Shown: positions 37,625-47,823 of the stretch, piece after piece
Numbering within the stretch: the first letter of the stretch is position 1
Layout: every line of letters starts with the position of its first letter
Assembly: GCA_037975125.1 (NCBI GenBank)
Contig: CM075860.1
Coordinates: 44,383,804 to 44,447,803, forward strand
Length of the DNA stretch: 64,000 nt
Direction: 5' to 3'
Source: Latrodectus hesperus
Lineage: Eukaryota > Arthropoda > Arachnida > Araneae > Theridiidae
Made by a program: the position numbers and the translations under genes
Notes under the pieces: generated by a model
Databases searched by the model: none
Told to the model about the DNA's origin: nothing
The model's input: the letters and a program-made list of their open reading frames with translations, nothing else

Positions 37625-38131
37625 TAATACGGTGAATTGGAATTACACGAAAATATATATAATATAAACATTCAGAATCGATTCAATAGCGATAGAAGGA
37701 TCGACTCGAATGAGATTGTCTGGAATTGAAATTGGCGTCATAGAACTTTCTTCTTCTCCCTTTGAGAAAACATTTGTTCTCATCTGCGCACGCTCCTAAT
37801 TTAACTTTTAAGTTGACCAGACAAATTCCAGACAAATTGAAATTTCTCGCGAAACTGTGAGGATGCCCGACATAGCTGGACGCAAGAGCAATAAAAAGGC
37901 ATAGGATTCCTGATTTTTCAATGCTGAGGATCGGTGTTGCAAAATGTCAATAAATTTCTGTATTCTTGGTAATTTGTAAAATTTAAAATTTAGGTTGTAT
38001 ACAGGTTTAGCGCCAAAATACATTATTATTGTATACATTTTATTGTATGCGGTGGAGAGTGGGTCGCGATGAAAATTATGATTGAAAATTAGGCCGTGAA
38101 TACTAAAAGGTTGAGAAACACTGACTTAATC

Positions 38132-38542
38132 ACAAACTATTAATGAGTTTGATTTCATGATTCAGTTGATTTATAAGTATAGAATATTCTTTTCTGTGTT
38201 TTCTTATACTTTAACATCGAATTATTCAAAAGAATTTTAGTATCTTCAAGCAAAAATTGAAATTTATAATTTAATCATTTAGAACATGGCATTAATAAAA
38301 TAAAAAGAATTTTGGAAAAAGCGTTTTCCATTCATTATCTAAGTTATCTCATATGATTAACGAAAGCAAAGATATTCAAGAAGAATTTTTTCCTCAAAAT
38401 TTATCATTAGTTTCTTACTTTGAATCACTTTACAAGCTATTTTTGCTCATGAAAAGATTCGAACGGGACTTGTGGTTTAAAATAGTTTACGAACTGTTCC
38501 AAGCTATTCCATTCGGGCATATTTGCTGTGATTCGAACACAT
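38132..38542. other. AT-rich non-coding stretch
   Basis: Nothing recognised before the next inverted-repeat element; the 91-codon frame at 38353 runs into that element and is chance. Confidence 0.4.
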
Positions 38543-38924
38543 TAAGGCCTCTTTTCACACTAGACGACATTTATCGTACGATAAAAAGTCGTGCGATATT
38601 TTATCAGGACAATAATTGTGCACACTGAACGACTTTTATCGTGGACGATAAAAAATCTCGTGAGATATTTCATTATATTCTCACTAGTTTTAAGAAATAA
38701 ATGCTATAAACATAATTTGTAAATAATACATAATTATGCGAAACATGTGGTCATTTACAAAGTTGGTATTTCTGCCTGAGTAAAAACTTTAAGGCCATCA
38801 GTCATTTTTTAAAAATAAATATAATCGTGTAATTACCATTGCAACTACTAGCTTGGGACAACTCTGAAATTTTTTTATATGTGTCATACGTTACTTCGAA
38901 GTATTGGTGATCTTTGTGAAGATG

Positions 38925-40310
38925 GCGAGTGTAAGAAGTTAACTGATCGTGAAAGAGGACAGATTGAAGCTTTGTCTTCAACAGTCGTGTTATTGTGATA
39001 AATATAGGAAAATCAAAGACTGTAGTCAACAATTTTTTAAAATTGAAAGACAATTATGGTAAAAAGAATACTGGGGGAAGACCTAAGGCTCTTTCCTCGC
39101 GTGATGAAAGAAGAGTTTGTAAACTTGCATCTAGTGTAAAGTACTCAACCAGGAAACTGATTCCGACGACAGGTTTAAAAATTTGTCAAAAACGATTTAT
39201 AATTCAATTAGAAGGTCTGGAAGTTACGTGAAGTTGAAGGGCCGTGGTAGCCTAGTGGTTAGGGTATCGGTCTTCCATCCGGAAGGACGGGGTTCGATTC
39301 CCATTGCCGCCAAAGACCCACCGAGTACATGCGATAAACGTGCTCGTTAAATCTGTGAAATCGAAAGTCCTGTGGTCGGTCGTTGAGCAGTTACCATGGG
39401 TGCAATGGTCTGGAGAAATTTACTCCCCCTTCAGATCAATGCCAAAATTGAGGGAGTAGATCCTCTGGTGCTGCCATCTATCGGAGGATTTGAAGAACAA
39501 AAGTCGTACTTTCACCTTCATGGTGCTCTGATTAAAACGAAAGACGCTCCTTATTGACTTAAATTCGCATTGCCAAGGCATAGCGAGCTTGGCTTGTCCA
39601 AGTGTCATAAGTAACAACAACAACAACAACAAGTTACACTTATACAGCAAAATTGACTAAGCCTCAGTTACTGCAGAGGCACAAAATAGAGCGTTTGAAC
39701 TTTGGCCAGAAAGTCATGACCTGGGACAACCAATGGATAGAAATTATTTTTTCTGACGAAAAAAAAATGGAATTTGGATGGACCAGATGCCTGGAATTTC
39801 TACTGGCAGGATATAAGAAATGAAAAAGAAATATTCTGCATGCGCTAATTAGGTGAAGGGTCTGTCATGACTTGGGGCTGTTTTGCTTACAATGGTGTGG
39901 GCTCAATTACGTTCGTTTCAGGTAGAATGAATTCACAAGGATACCAAAGTGACCTAACAAATCATCTTTAACCAAATACTGAATGTCTTGTTGGAGGAAA
40001 TTGGAAATATCAGCAAGACAATGCATTGATCCATTCGAGTAATAGCACAAAAATTGGTTCCAAGTCAACAATGTTGAAACTGTGAAATGGCCAGCTTGAT
40101 CACCTGACCTCAACCCTATCGAGAACATTTGGGGTGACTTAGCAAGAAGAGTTTATGCAAATGGGAGACATTTTACATCAACAACAGAGCTGAAATCTAC
40201 TATCGAAGATGAACAGTATAAAACCGAACCCATCCTTTGTCAAAAACTCGTGTCATCTATGAAAACAAGAATATTTGAAGCAATTCGAAGAAATGGCTCC
40301 TACACAGTCT
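38925..40310 (+). pseudogene. Tc3-like transposase pseudogene, split by SINE
   Basis: N-terminal helix-turn-helix part: LTDRERGQIEAL at about 38940, then NIGKSKTVVNNFLKLKDNYG, GGRPKALSSRDERRV and the SVKYSTRKL region. After the SINE: KPQLLQRHKIERLNFGQK, IIFSDEKKWNLDGPDAWN (first catalytic Asp), GEGSVMTWGCFAYNGVGSI, YQQDNALIH (second catalytic Asp, about 40013), and SPDLNPIENIWGDLARRVY (catalytic Glu, about 40104-40160). Several stops and frame changes are present. The DDE residues are all still legible, so decay is moderate. Confidence 0.88.
39239..39631 (+). mobile_element. SINE family A (~393 bp) inside Tc3-like element
   Basis: Best family A copy: head GGGCCGTGGTAGCCTAGTGG, B-box GGGGTTCGATTCCC (about 39290), long body with ACGTGCTCGTTAAATCTGTG, the tail shared with family B (GGTGCTCTGATTAAAACG, GCGAGCTTGGCTTGTCC) and a clean (AAC)n end. 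It interrupts the transposase between the DNA-binding and catalytic parts. Flanking AAGTT on both sides may be a short TSD. The minus-strand frame at 39420-39650 is a shadow. Confidence 0.93.
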
Positions 40311-40621
40311 TCTAAGAATTTGTAATTTTTTTCTTATATGTTATTTTCTATATTGACCTTAAAAGTTTTACTCAGGCTCAAATATTCATCTGCGTGTTTA
40401 ATATTTTCTAATAATAAAATATTTGCATTTTCCTACTTTTTTTACTTTTACTTAAGCTTAATAAATTATCAATCAAATGGTATTTTAATTCCTCAGTTTA
40501 AATGTTTCCATTTTTTCAAAAATGTCTACTGGCCTTAAAGTTTTTACTCAGACTGTAATATGTCCGTGTCTATTTCTTCTCTCATTGGTTTTCTTTTTAA
40601 ATATTCAAATTTACCTATTTA

Positions 40622-40623
<2 letters not shown>

Positions 40624-40660
<37 letters not shown>
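40624..40660. repeat. Poly(A) tract (~37 bp)
   Basis: Uninterrupted A run within the outer TIR element, right of the Tc3-like insertion. Confidence 0.97.
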
Positions 40661-41087
40661 AAAAACATACATAAAACCATTTAACAGTCTTAGACACGCA
40701 CAGGCGTCTAAATATCGTTTAGTGTGAAGACGTCCATTAGTACATATGCAACACTGCAAAGTGAAAACGACAAGATATCGTTGCTTTCCAGTTGTTTGAA
40801 CGACAGCTTTAACGCGATCGTACGATAAAATATCGTTTACCTTTCAGTGTGAAAGAGACCAGTCTATTGTGTGATTCATTTAATAACTTCTCACGATAAA
40901 ATATTGGACGACTTTTTATGGTACGATAAAAGTCGTCTAGTGTGAAAGAGGCCTTAGAGTTTAATAGAATATAGGAACGATAGAAAATCAGTTTTCAGTT
41001 CTGAAGTGCATTTATAATGATATTCCTAAAATATATTATCTAAAAAATTTCTTAGTTTCAAAATTCCTATTTTACAAGATATTTTTA

Positions 41088-41360
41088 TAGGGTTCACCGC
41101 AATCTGGATTGCTCTCTTCAGAGTATAAGGTCCCGGATTCGATTCCAGATACTGTTGAACAACGGGAGGTGGATGTTAGGTTTCTGCCATCGGCACATAT
41201 GTTTTTCGGGGTGGCTGCTTGGGAGTTTTCCGGGTTTTCTCCCTTGTGACACGTGAATGCAACACATCATCTATGAACGATTCTTCCAGTAGGCAATTTA
41301 CGCGGTGAAATTTAATTGACTTACAACATTTTGTCTTTAGACTGTCCACCCTCAGGTATC
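41088..41360 (+). mobile_element. tRNA-derived SINE, family F
   Basis: tRNA-like head (AGGGTTCACCGCAATCTGG) with B-box GGATTCGATTCC (about 41131), a GC-rich body GGCTGCTTGGGAGTTTTCC, then TTCTCCCTTGTGACACG and a 3' part GCGGTGAAATTTAATTGAC. Minus-strand relatives occur at 29560-29745, a diverged plus-strand relative at 26150-26330. No clear TSD. Confidence 0.75.
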
Positions 41361-41399
41361 AAAGATAGCTTATTGAAATTCCTATAGGAGTACGGTAAA

Positions 41400-42300
41400 A
41401 TAAAATTCTTTATATTTATAAAAGTATTTATTTTAAATTATATTTAAAAAAAATTTAGACTGTTTTTTACAAGAAAACATTTATTCAAAGAAGCAAAGAA
41501 TTTTTTCTTGAAGTTATTTAGAAATTCTCACAAAATGAAAACTATACATAAATGAAAACTAAGTTTTCAGTCACTCTAAATTATTAAGTTCTTAGCATTT
41601 AAAAACTTTAATTTAGAATCTTCAGCATTTTTTTTATTTAAACGTGTGCACTTTCTACTCTTAATATAAAATATACGATTCAAAGTTTCTTTAGAATTAA
41701 TTTATATTACAAAGAAACTTATGATTCATTCATTAAAATTTATTTAAGAGTGTATAGAACTTGAAATAGTCCTGCTGGCTGGAAAATACACAAATGTTTA
41801 TTGTATAAGTTGTTGAAATAGTAATGACAACTAAATGTTTTAAGTCCAATTATTTCTCAATTTGTAATTAATTTCTCCAAATGCTTATGAGGCTGTCTAG
41901 ACAACTAGACGAGTACTTTGTTATGGTAAACTGAAAATTAGTTTAAAACTGAGTAAATTTTCTAATTGAAAATCGGTTTAAAATTGAATAAATTTGATAT
42001 TAAAAGTATTTCAAAGAAGGAAGTCTAAATTTTATGGGACATTCAAATATTCAAACAAATTCATTTTTATTTTTAACATAGATTAAACTATAACTTGCAC
42101 AACTGATATAAACTCATTGATGTGTATTAATTTCATAAGCCGCTTAAATAATTATTTTTTTCACTGTCTTGGAGGTCTTAAATATATTATGAAATGTATT
42201 TTTAAGCTCTTTTTTCTCACATTTTTCTGCATACTTACTACTTATTCCTTTTTTATGTATTTTTTATTAACTAATGTCATACTTTCATTCAAAAATTATT
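41400..42300. other. AT-rich non-coding stretch
   Basis: Nothing recognised. Confidence 0.45.
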
Positions 42301-42304
42301 TAAG

Positions 42305-42470
42305 TAGTCCGCAATGACTTGGTTGGAAACGACGTTTAATTACCGGCCGGTAGTGAGTTCGATTCTCGAATCAATCGCAGATCTGTCTTGTTCATCTATG
42401 GCCTTTGGATCGCGTAAAATAATTCGTAGTCACAATTTCCTTCAAATGTAATGATATTTCTGGGGGAGGG
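42305..42470 (+). mobile_element. Degenerate tRNA-like SINE
   Basis: GCAATGACTTGGTTGGAAACG ends as an A-box-like start, with B-box GAGTTCGATTCTCG at about 42355. The body GCCTTTGGATCGCG has no match in the window. Family unknown. Confidence 0.45.
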
Positions 42471-42492
42471 CCTTACACTATATCCTCTAGGG

Positions 42493-42957
42493 CAGTGTTT
42501 CTCAACTGCATTTACTCCAGGGACTGGTAAAATATTTAGGTATGTTCTCGCGGACCGGTAAGTTTAATAACTCGACGGCACATCTTTTTCACATAAATAA
42601 ATCATGAAGACAAAAATAATTTTTAAAAAATAATTAAAGAATAAAAATAATTTTATAGATTATTATTATAGATAGTCAGAGCATTCAAGTAATCAGCGGT
42701 ACTCTATAGAGACACACTGACAGGTGTGCCAAGTGGACGGCAGGGCAATTTTTGAAAAGTTATCAGGTACATGTTTGCCATGTTGTTATATTTTTCATCA
42801 TCGATCATATTATTCTCTAAACTAGTAAACTATTGCTATTGTAATGTAGGTGCTATTTTAATATCGGTTGTCGATCAATGAGACTAAATTTTGGACAGCT
42901 GGATATTTCGAGGTCAAGAGCAAAGAGTTCTTGAGGACCGACGGTTGAGAAACATTG
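42493..42957. mobile_element. hAT-type MITE (465 bp) with 8-bp TSD
   Basis: Left end CAGTGTTTCTCAACTG; complement of the right end CAATGTTTCTCAACCG. Flanks CTCTAGGG (42485-42492) and GTCTAGGG (42958-42965) match at 7 of 8 positions. The inverted repeats are essentially those of the autonomous-type hAT at 35527-38123. No coding capacity. GGGACTGGTAA near the left and GAGGACCGACGG at the right extend the imperfect inverted repeat. Confidence 0.9.
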
Positions 42958-42965
42958 GTCTAGGG

Positions 42966-43536
42966 GTCTCTGCTTCTAAATTAAGAAAATAGAATCCTTA
43001 TCTGGACGATGATATCACACTCTTTCTAAATTTAAAAGGAAATGTATATGCATGCATATTAAATTTAAAAAAATGTCAACAGACAATGTGTGTCAGCGTA
43101 ATTGGATCCATTCACTATGGATTCAGTTTCAGTGTTTCAGTAAACTACTTTCTTGACTCATGCACTCAACCCAATACATACCACTGGTCTTTGAGAATAG
43201 AGACCATATAGATTTACCTTGTCGCCAAAAGAATATTTGTGACTCAATAGCGTTGGAATTTGGCTTGAATGACTTGTTAGCAGGATATATCGGTCATCAT
43301 TTGCTACGGTTTCGAGTCTAACATCTTGCTCTGGTAGGTATGGAATATGATAGCTTTTTGGGATCATGCATCTTATTAAGAAGCCAATCCATGGATTTTA
43401 GCAAATCACAACCTTGTGAAAATTTTAACTCCCACTTCATGTTTTCTTAAAAAAGTGGAAATTAGATTTGCTGCAGTTTTCGGAACTTTCGAAAGTATGT
43501 TCTTTCTTTGAAATTTGATGCAAATATTTCTTTTTC
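42966..43536. other. Unassigned stretch
   Basis: A 69-codon minus frame (43158-43367) shows no domain. A palindromic ATGCATGCAT occurs near 43048. Nothing else recognised. Confidence 0.35.
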
Positions 43537-43828
43537 CAACGACGGGCACTTATGTGGCCAACCCTATGCCACAATAAGGCCAAAAACTGCTACTCATTTA
43601 TCGTTACCCAGCGGGCACCTGTCAACCAAGTCACGGAGGCAAGTAGCGTTGCCCACGCCATACCAACACAAACCCGTTTATAGGGTGGGCCACATTTACA
43701 CATCATCATAGATGAAAGAACAGAGAACACAGAGAGAACTGAGAACGACAGTAACATCCTTGCCCAAACCGGGATTCGAACCCAGCTCAGGAGCACTTAT
43801 CTCTCAGCCATCGGTCGGCCCATACACC
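43537..43828 (-). mobile_element. SINE family C, minus strand
   Basis: Reverse copy of the family C element at 32555-32852: plus-strand words GCCACAATAAGGCCAAAAAC, TTACCCAGCGGGCACCTGT, CACGGAGGCAAGTAGCGTTG, AAACCCGTTTATAGGGTGGG, the B-box complement GGGATTCGAACCCAG (about 43772) and head CATCGGTCGGCC. Likely imperfect TSD ATATTTCTTTT / ATATTTACTTTT. The frames at 43508 and 43590 are shadows. Confidence 0.9.
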
Positions 43829-44368
43829 ATATTTACTTTTCTTTTATTTATATTTCTAATATATTTGTGATTGATGATATATCTGTGATGATTATTAAAC
43901 ATTTTGAACTAAATTGTGTTACTAATAATTATATAAAACTCATTTCATATCAACCTATATTTATTATTTTAAAATCAAGTGCTTTTAAGGTATTTTTAAT
44001 TTATAAATGGAACAATGTTTTATAAAATATAGTGATAAAAATAATAAATTAATTTTTATTACAAAAAATATTGTATTGTATCATACAATGCAATAAAGAA
44101 TTTTTAGTAAAATACTTCGATAATATTTTATAAATCTATGATATATGGTAAGCTACTTCTTTTTCTATTTCCCTGTATAGATATATACCATGTATCAAGA
44201 TACTCACAGCTTACGAGCATTTATCGCTGCCGAAGAAAGGGCAACTTTTTATTTTTAGTTGCGAATTTCTTAACTGAAGCACTGTGAAAAAATTTTCTTA
44301 AGTTAATAATATAAGTTCTGATCTTTTATTTTTCTAGTTTTTGACATTATGAGCGTTGATTTGATTAT
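43829..44368. other. AT-rich non-coding stretch
   Basis: Nothing recognised. Confidence 0.45.
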
Positions 44369-44659
44369 TACAGTATTTATGCGAATCTAATGCGCATCCC
44401 CATTTTAAAACTTTAAATAATAAAAAGAATTGTTTTTCGGCGAATGTAATGTGCATCAATAATATGAGGAATTTATTGAATCTTATTTTATACAACAATG
44501 GATTTGTATATAGACAATCAATGAATGGTATGATCATTTTATTTAAATTTAGATACCATATTTTATATAACACTGGTTTTATACATATAAAGTAGAAGAA
44601 CATAGAATTAACCTATTAGTGGGCTATTGTTATGTGAAATAATCATTGTTAATTATCGA

Positions 44660-44675
44660 TACCGTATATACGGTA
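44660..44675. repeat. 16-bp palindrome resembling two fused pogo tips
   Basis: TACCGTATATACGGTA is perfectly palindromic. It equals the right terminus of the surrounding Tigger element (TA + CCGTAT) placed head to head with its complement. It may be a chance palindrome or the relic of another end. Confidence 0.6.
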
Positions 44676-44719
44676 CATATCGTAAAATATGAACATGAAA
44701 TAAATCGTAGCATTTCTAT

Positions 44720-45679
44720 CTAGCTAGGAGTTTCTACAATCAGTGATGAATAGTAAACGACTTTATTCACTAATGTTTTCGTCAATGGAATCCTCGCAGC
44801 TCTCTTCGTCAGAATCAGATTTCTTTCCTCCTCATCATCGTCATCCTCGGCGTTCCAGAACACGTCATCTTCACTGCCATTCAAGAAATTTGAAATGCAG
44901 CATTTCTTCAAAGATTTCACAATCATTGGTGTTTCCATGCTTTTCCAGGCAGCAGAAACTCAGTATGGAATAATGTGCGGTGCAGCACGCTCAATTTTTC
45001 CTGTCGGGGTCAGTTCACGGTTTGGCTGACAAAACCATTTTTCGTACTTCACCTGAGCGTACCCCTTAAAAGGTTTATTTATACTAACGTTCAGGGGTTG
45101 TAACACAGACCTCATCCCTCCAGGAATGCTAACAAGATCACCACCTAGGGTGTGCATCTTCTTTTTTACGTCGTCAGTGAGATGACCACGAAATACGTCC
45201 AAAACATTGATGGTGGATTGGAGAGCCCACCGGGATGGCGTTCCCATACATTTCGGAGCCAATCAAGCATTACTGATTCCGCCATCCAACCCTTCTCTTG
45301 GTTTCGAATCAGAACATCATCTGGGAACAGCTTTTCATTCTTAGTGGATATAGGGGATGTTTTTCGTTTGAAGATTAAGAAAGGGGGGAAGTTTGCACCC
45401 GTCTGCTGTTATTTGCAGCATCACTGCTACGCATTGTTTTTCACATCCCGAAGTTTTGATGATAACTTCCTGAGTCCCCTTCTCCGTAATGGTGTAGTTA
45501 CGAGGCATATCAAACCAAATTGGCGTCTTATCAGCGTTGCCAATTTTCCCCATTGAAAAATTCTTTTCCTTCCGAAGTGTGATGACATATCTCTGAAATG
45601 TACCGTCTCCTGATGCTCCGGGATTGTTGCTCTGGCAGGGGGTGGTTTCGTGTCGTGGCGCTTGCCACACATGTGCCAC
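44720..45679 (-). pseudogene. Tigger-like transposase catalytic and C-terminal parts
   Basis: Broken frames. IGNADKTPIWFDMPRNYT (about 45550) holds the first catalytic Asp. EKGTQEVIIKTSGCEKQCVA and ITADGCKLPPFLNL follow. INVLDVFRGHLTDDVK (about 45190) has the second Asp. GGMRSVLQPLNVSINKPFK is where the family norm is QPLDV, so the third Asp is Asn here. Then the LTPTGKIERAAP segment and KCCISNFLNGSEDDVFW at the C-terminus. Missing stretches and frameshifts plus the Asp-to-Asn change make it inactive. Confidence 0.87.
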
Positions 45680-45854
45680 TTGTTCTTGGCGGGATTGCTA
45701 CTCGCAATAGACTTTCTTTGACCGTATGCCTTCGGGCGGGTCGGTCCCTAGTAAATTTATGTATACCGCTGAAATGTTAGTAGCTTTCCCTCAAAATCTG
45801 CTGGAAGCTTTTGGCATATTGCTGTACGGCGTCTTTGAGATAAGCTCATCCGCT

Positions 45855-46151
45855 TCATAAACCGATCCATCCACGGCTAGCATTAAACTCTTGTTTGGGT
45901 ATAATAAGAACTTCAGCCTCCTCTTTTGCTTTATTTTTTATGGCGTCACTAGTCACAGGTTGTCCATTTTTCCTCCATTCACGTACAAATTCCAATACTT
46001 TTTCTTCAATTTCAGGGTGTCTTCCTTTGCGAGTGCCAGTGAATTTCTTTCTACTAGCTTTAGTTGCAAACAGTGCCAATTTCTGTTGCCGCCACAAGCG
46101 AACATTGCTCTCAGCTATGTTGAACTCCTCTACCTGCCTTTCTATTGCCAT
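45855..46151 (-). pseudogene. Tigger-like transposase DNA-binding region
   Basis: 98 codons from MAIERQVEEFNIAESNVRLW. ESNVRLWRQQK is the recognition-helix type of pogo/CENP-B proteins, followed by KKFTGTRKGRHPEIEEKVLE and VREWRKNGQPVTSDAIKNKA (second HTH) and FNASRGW, where the CENP-B HTH normally ends before FxRRHGL. The frame then breaks. The natural start may lie slightly upstream. Confidence 0.85.
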
Positions 46152-46595
46152 TATTTTCAGTCATAAGGAATTAATTTACGTTTGAATGTAGCGTCATATG
46201 ACATTCTTCTCTATTTGCCCTCCATTTCGTGATTACGTATTCTGCAGTTTCTATCCTCTATGCAATTATGTGCCAACAAAAATTGTAACTGATAAATGTA
46301 GTGGGAAAATACAGTAATCCATTGTAACAATTTGAATTTGGTTGACGTCATCGGCGGACTGCTGACCTTGCATTCGAATCTAATGCGCACCCCAATTTTG
46401 AATACTACATTTGGCCAAAAAACCATGCGCATTAGATTCGCGTAAATACGGTACGTTCTCCTGTTTCATGCTGTGACCCTAAATTTTGAATATGTTTTAT
46501 TTGACTTTATTAATATGTGCTTCCTCTCATATTCATTACAACATTACCATTTCCTTAATATTTTTGAGCATTATATCAGTTGTTTTTTGGTCGTT

Positions 46596-46760
46596 TTGGC
46601 AGCCGAGTAATTAGTAGTGCTGTGTCCGGCGCTCAGAAGTTAATGGGTTTGATTCATGTCTCGTTCATAAATGTTTGTAAAGTTTGGTTCAGAGTTAAAT
46701 TTAAACTATTAAGTCTTGCTCCATTTAACCATTGTATGTGAAGAGTGTGCGCAGGATGTA
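46596..46760 (+). mobile_element. Degenerate tRNA-like SINE
   Basis: GGCAGCCGAGTAATTAGTAG at the head, B-box-like GGGTTTGATTCATG (about 46643), a tail with GTTTGGTTCAGAG and ATTTAACCATTG recalling family D (GTTCGGAATCC ... ATGACCATTG). Probably an old family D member. Confidence 0.5.
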
Positions 46761-47600
46761 AAATTCACACAAAAACGCGCGATTTAATACTAAACTTAAA
46801 CTATTTTGTAAATCACACACAGCGAATCATAAACTAATTATGATTTCAAATATTTTTAACTGGTATAACTAACTGTGTTCACTAACTGGTATGTTGCCAC
46901 AGCGTTATCTCATTTAGAGTGGGATTTAAAATTAATTAAAAGCTATATATTTAAATCACTTCATTAATTATAATGCACTATATTCTTATCTAGTTAGCTA
47001 ACTATGTTTATATAAATTAATTGTGATTACATGTGTTCGCTAATTAGATCCACAAATTATCAAGTTAATCACAAATACTTATGAATTTAAAGTCACAAAA
47101 TCTTTTGTAATCAGATTTTGCTAAGTTTAATTTCTAAATAAGTAATTTCGATTTTTAATGCGATATGTGCTGAAATTGGGGCAGCTATTTTGGTTTGATT
47201 CAATTCATTGTAATAAAAGTTGCATAGTCTAAAAGATAAATCATATAGCTCTCATTAATATACATTTTTATTATTAAATCATCATTAGTTCATATGTTAA
47301 ACTACAAAAATATGATCAATAATCCATGAAGCTTATTTCACTGAAAAGCATGTGGTTTATTTTTATAAGAAAAAAATGTCCGTTTTAAACAATGGTCCAA
47401 AATATATATAAATATATTTTCAATTAATCATCTGTTGTTTTAAAGTTTGTGTTTTCAAAATAATAGGTACCATAACTGAATCTTTACGTATGTAAAATTT
47501 AACTAAATAAATATTTACCAGTACGTAATAATATGAAAAAAATGCCAAATCAAAATGAAAAAAAATTATTGGTAGTACACCGATTATCCATCTTAAAATT
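46761..47600. other. AT-rich non-coding stretch
   Basis: Nothing recognised. Confidence 0.45.
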
Positions 47601-47613
47601 TTCCTATTCAATT

Positions 47614-47813
47614 GTTATCGTATGCCAGCTACACACATGCCACAGGGACCCGTTTATAGGGTAGAAAACCATTCACTCCACATTCATACAAGGAAAGGAC
47701 AAAGACAGGATAGATAGAGAGAGAAAGTACATCCATGCCCGAAACGGGATTCGAACCCAGGACCTCCCTATCCGTAGTCAGTGACTCTGACCACTAGACT
47801 GGGCGGGCGGCTT
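47614..47813 (-). mobile_element. SINE family B, 3'-shortened, minus strand, TSD
   Basis: The plus-strand text GGATAGATAGAGAGAGAAAG, B-box complement GGGATTCGAACCCAGG (about 47747) and CCGTAGTCAGTGACTCTGACC mark a reverse family B copy. It lacks the shared A/B tail and begins with GTTATCGTATGCCAGC. Target duplication CTATTCAATT at 47604-47613 and 47814-47823 shows that the short form inserted as such. Confidence 0.9.
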
Positions 47814-47823
47814 CTATTCAATT

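Larger units (their letters stand above)
35527..38123 (-). mobile_element. hAT transposon, full length but broken (2597 bp)
   Basis: Terminal inverted repeats CAGTGATTCTCAACCT (35527-35542) and the complement of CAGTGTTTCTCAACCT (38108-38123) differ by one base. The 8-bp target duplication ACTTAATC is perfect at 35519-35526 and 38124-38131. Both are hallmarks of hAT elements. The minus strand carries one transposase gene of the ZBED5/Buster-like type, now split by frameshifts into pieces at 36953-37624, 36382-36984, 36113-36406 and 35844-36095. The perfect TSD shows a single clean insertion whose ends are preserved. Confidence 0.97.
38769..40555 (+). mobile_element. Tc3-like transposon, broken, carrying a SINE
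   Basis: Inverted repeats share CTGAGTAAAAACTTTAAGGC (38776 onward) with the complement at 40530-40551. TA follows the right end (40556-40557). An internal extra copy of the same repeat (complement GCCTGAGTAAAACTTTTAAG) lies at about 40357-40382, recalling the doubled binding sites of Tc3-type elements. A transposase reads on the plus strand with several stops and is cut by a SINE at 39239. Without the SINE the element is about 1.4 kb, a normal length for the group. Confidence 0.88.
38545..40954. mobile_element. TIR element (host of a nested Tc3-like transposon)
   Basis: The left end reads AGGCCTCTTTTCACACTAGA; the complement of the right end is AGGCCTCTTTCACACTAGAC, and TA lies outside both (38543-38544, 40955-40956). 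Inside each end are repeated CGATAAAAGTCGT-type blocks (e.g. 38574-38592, 38631-38655; 40820-40840, 40898-40940), a usual sub-terminal arrangement. Its own ~650 bp encode no protein. It is therefore a non-autonomous element, possibly Harbinger- or Tc1-like; the target duplication is ambiguous because the sequence at the ends is palindromic. A Tc3-like element occupies its middle. Confidence 0.8.
44371..46451 (-). mobile_element. pogo/Tigger-like transposon, full length, broken (2081 bp)
   Basis: The left end is CAGTATTTATGCGAATCTAA and the complement of the right end is CCGTATTTACGCGAATCTAA; the match continues through TGCGCAT. TA flanks both ends (44369-44370; 46452-46453), the expected target duplication. 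The motif CGAATCTAATGCGCA also recurs in sub-terminal positions on both sides. The minus strand encodes a CENP-B/pogo-type transposase in pieces: 45855-46151 (DNA-binding), 45341-45679 and 44960-45262 (catalytic), 44720-44938 (C-terminus). It is a single clean insertion that later decayed. Confidence 0.93.

Noticed and set aside
45152..45556. 134-codon plus-strand open frame
   Set aside because: Antisense to the Tigger-like transposase catalytic region.
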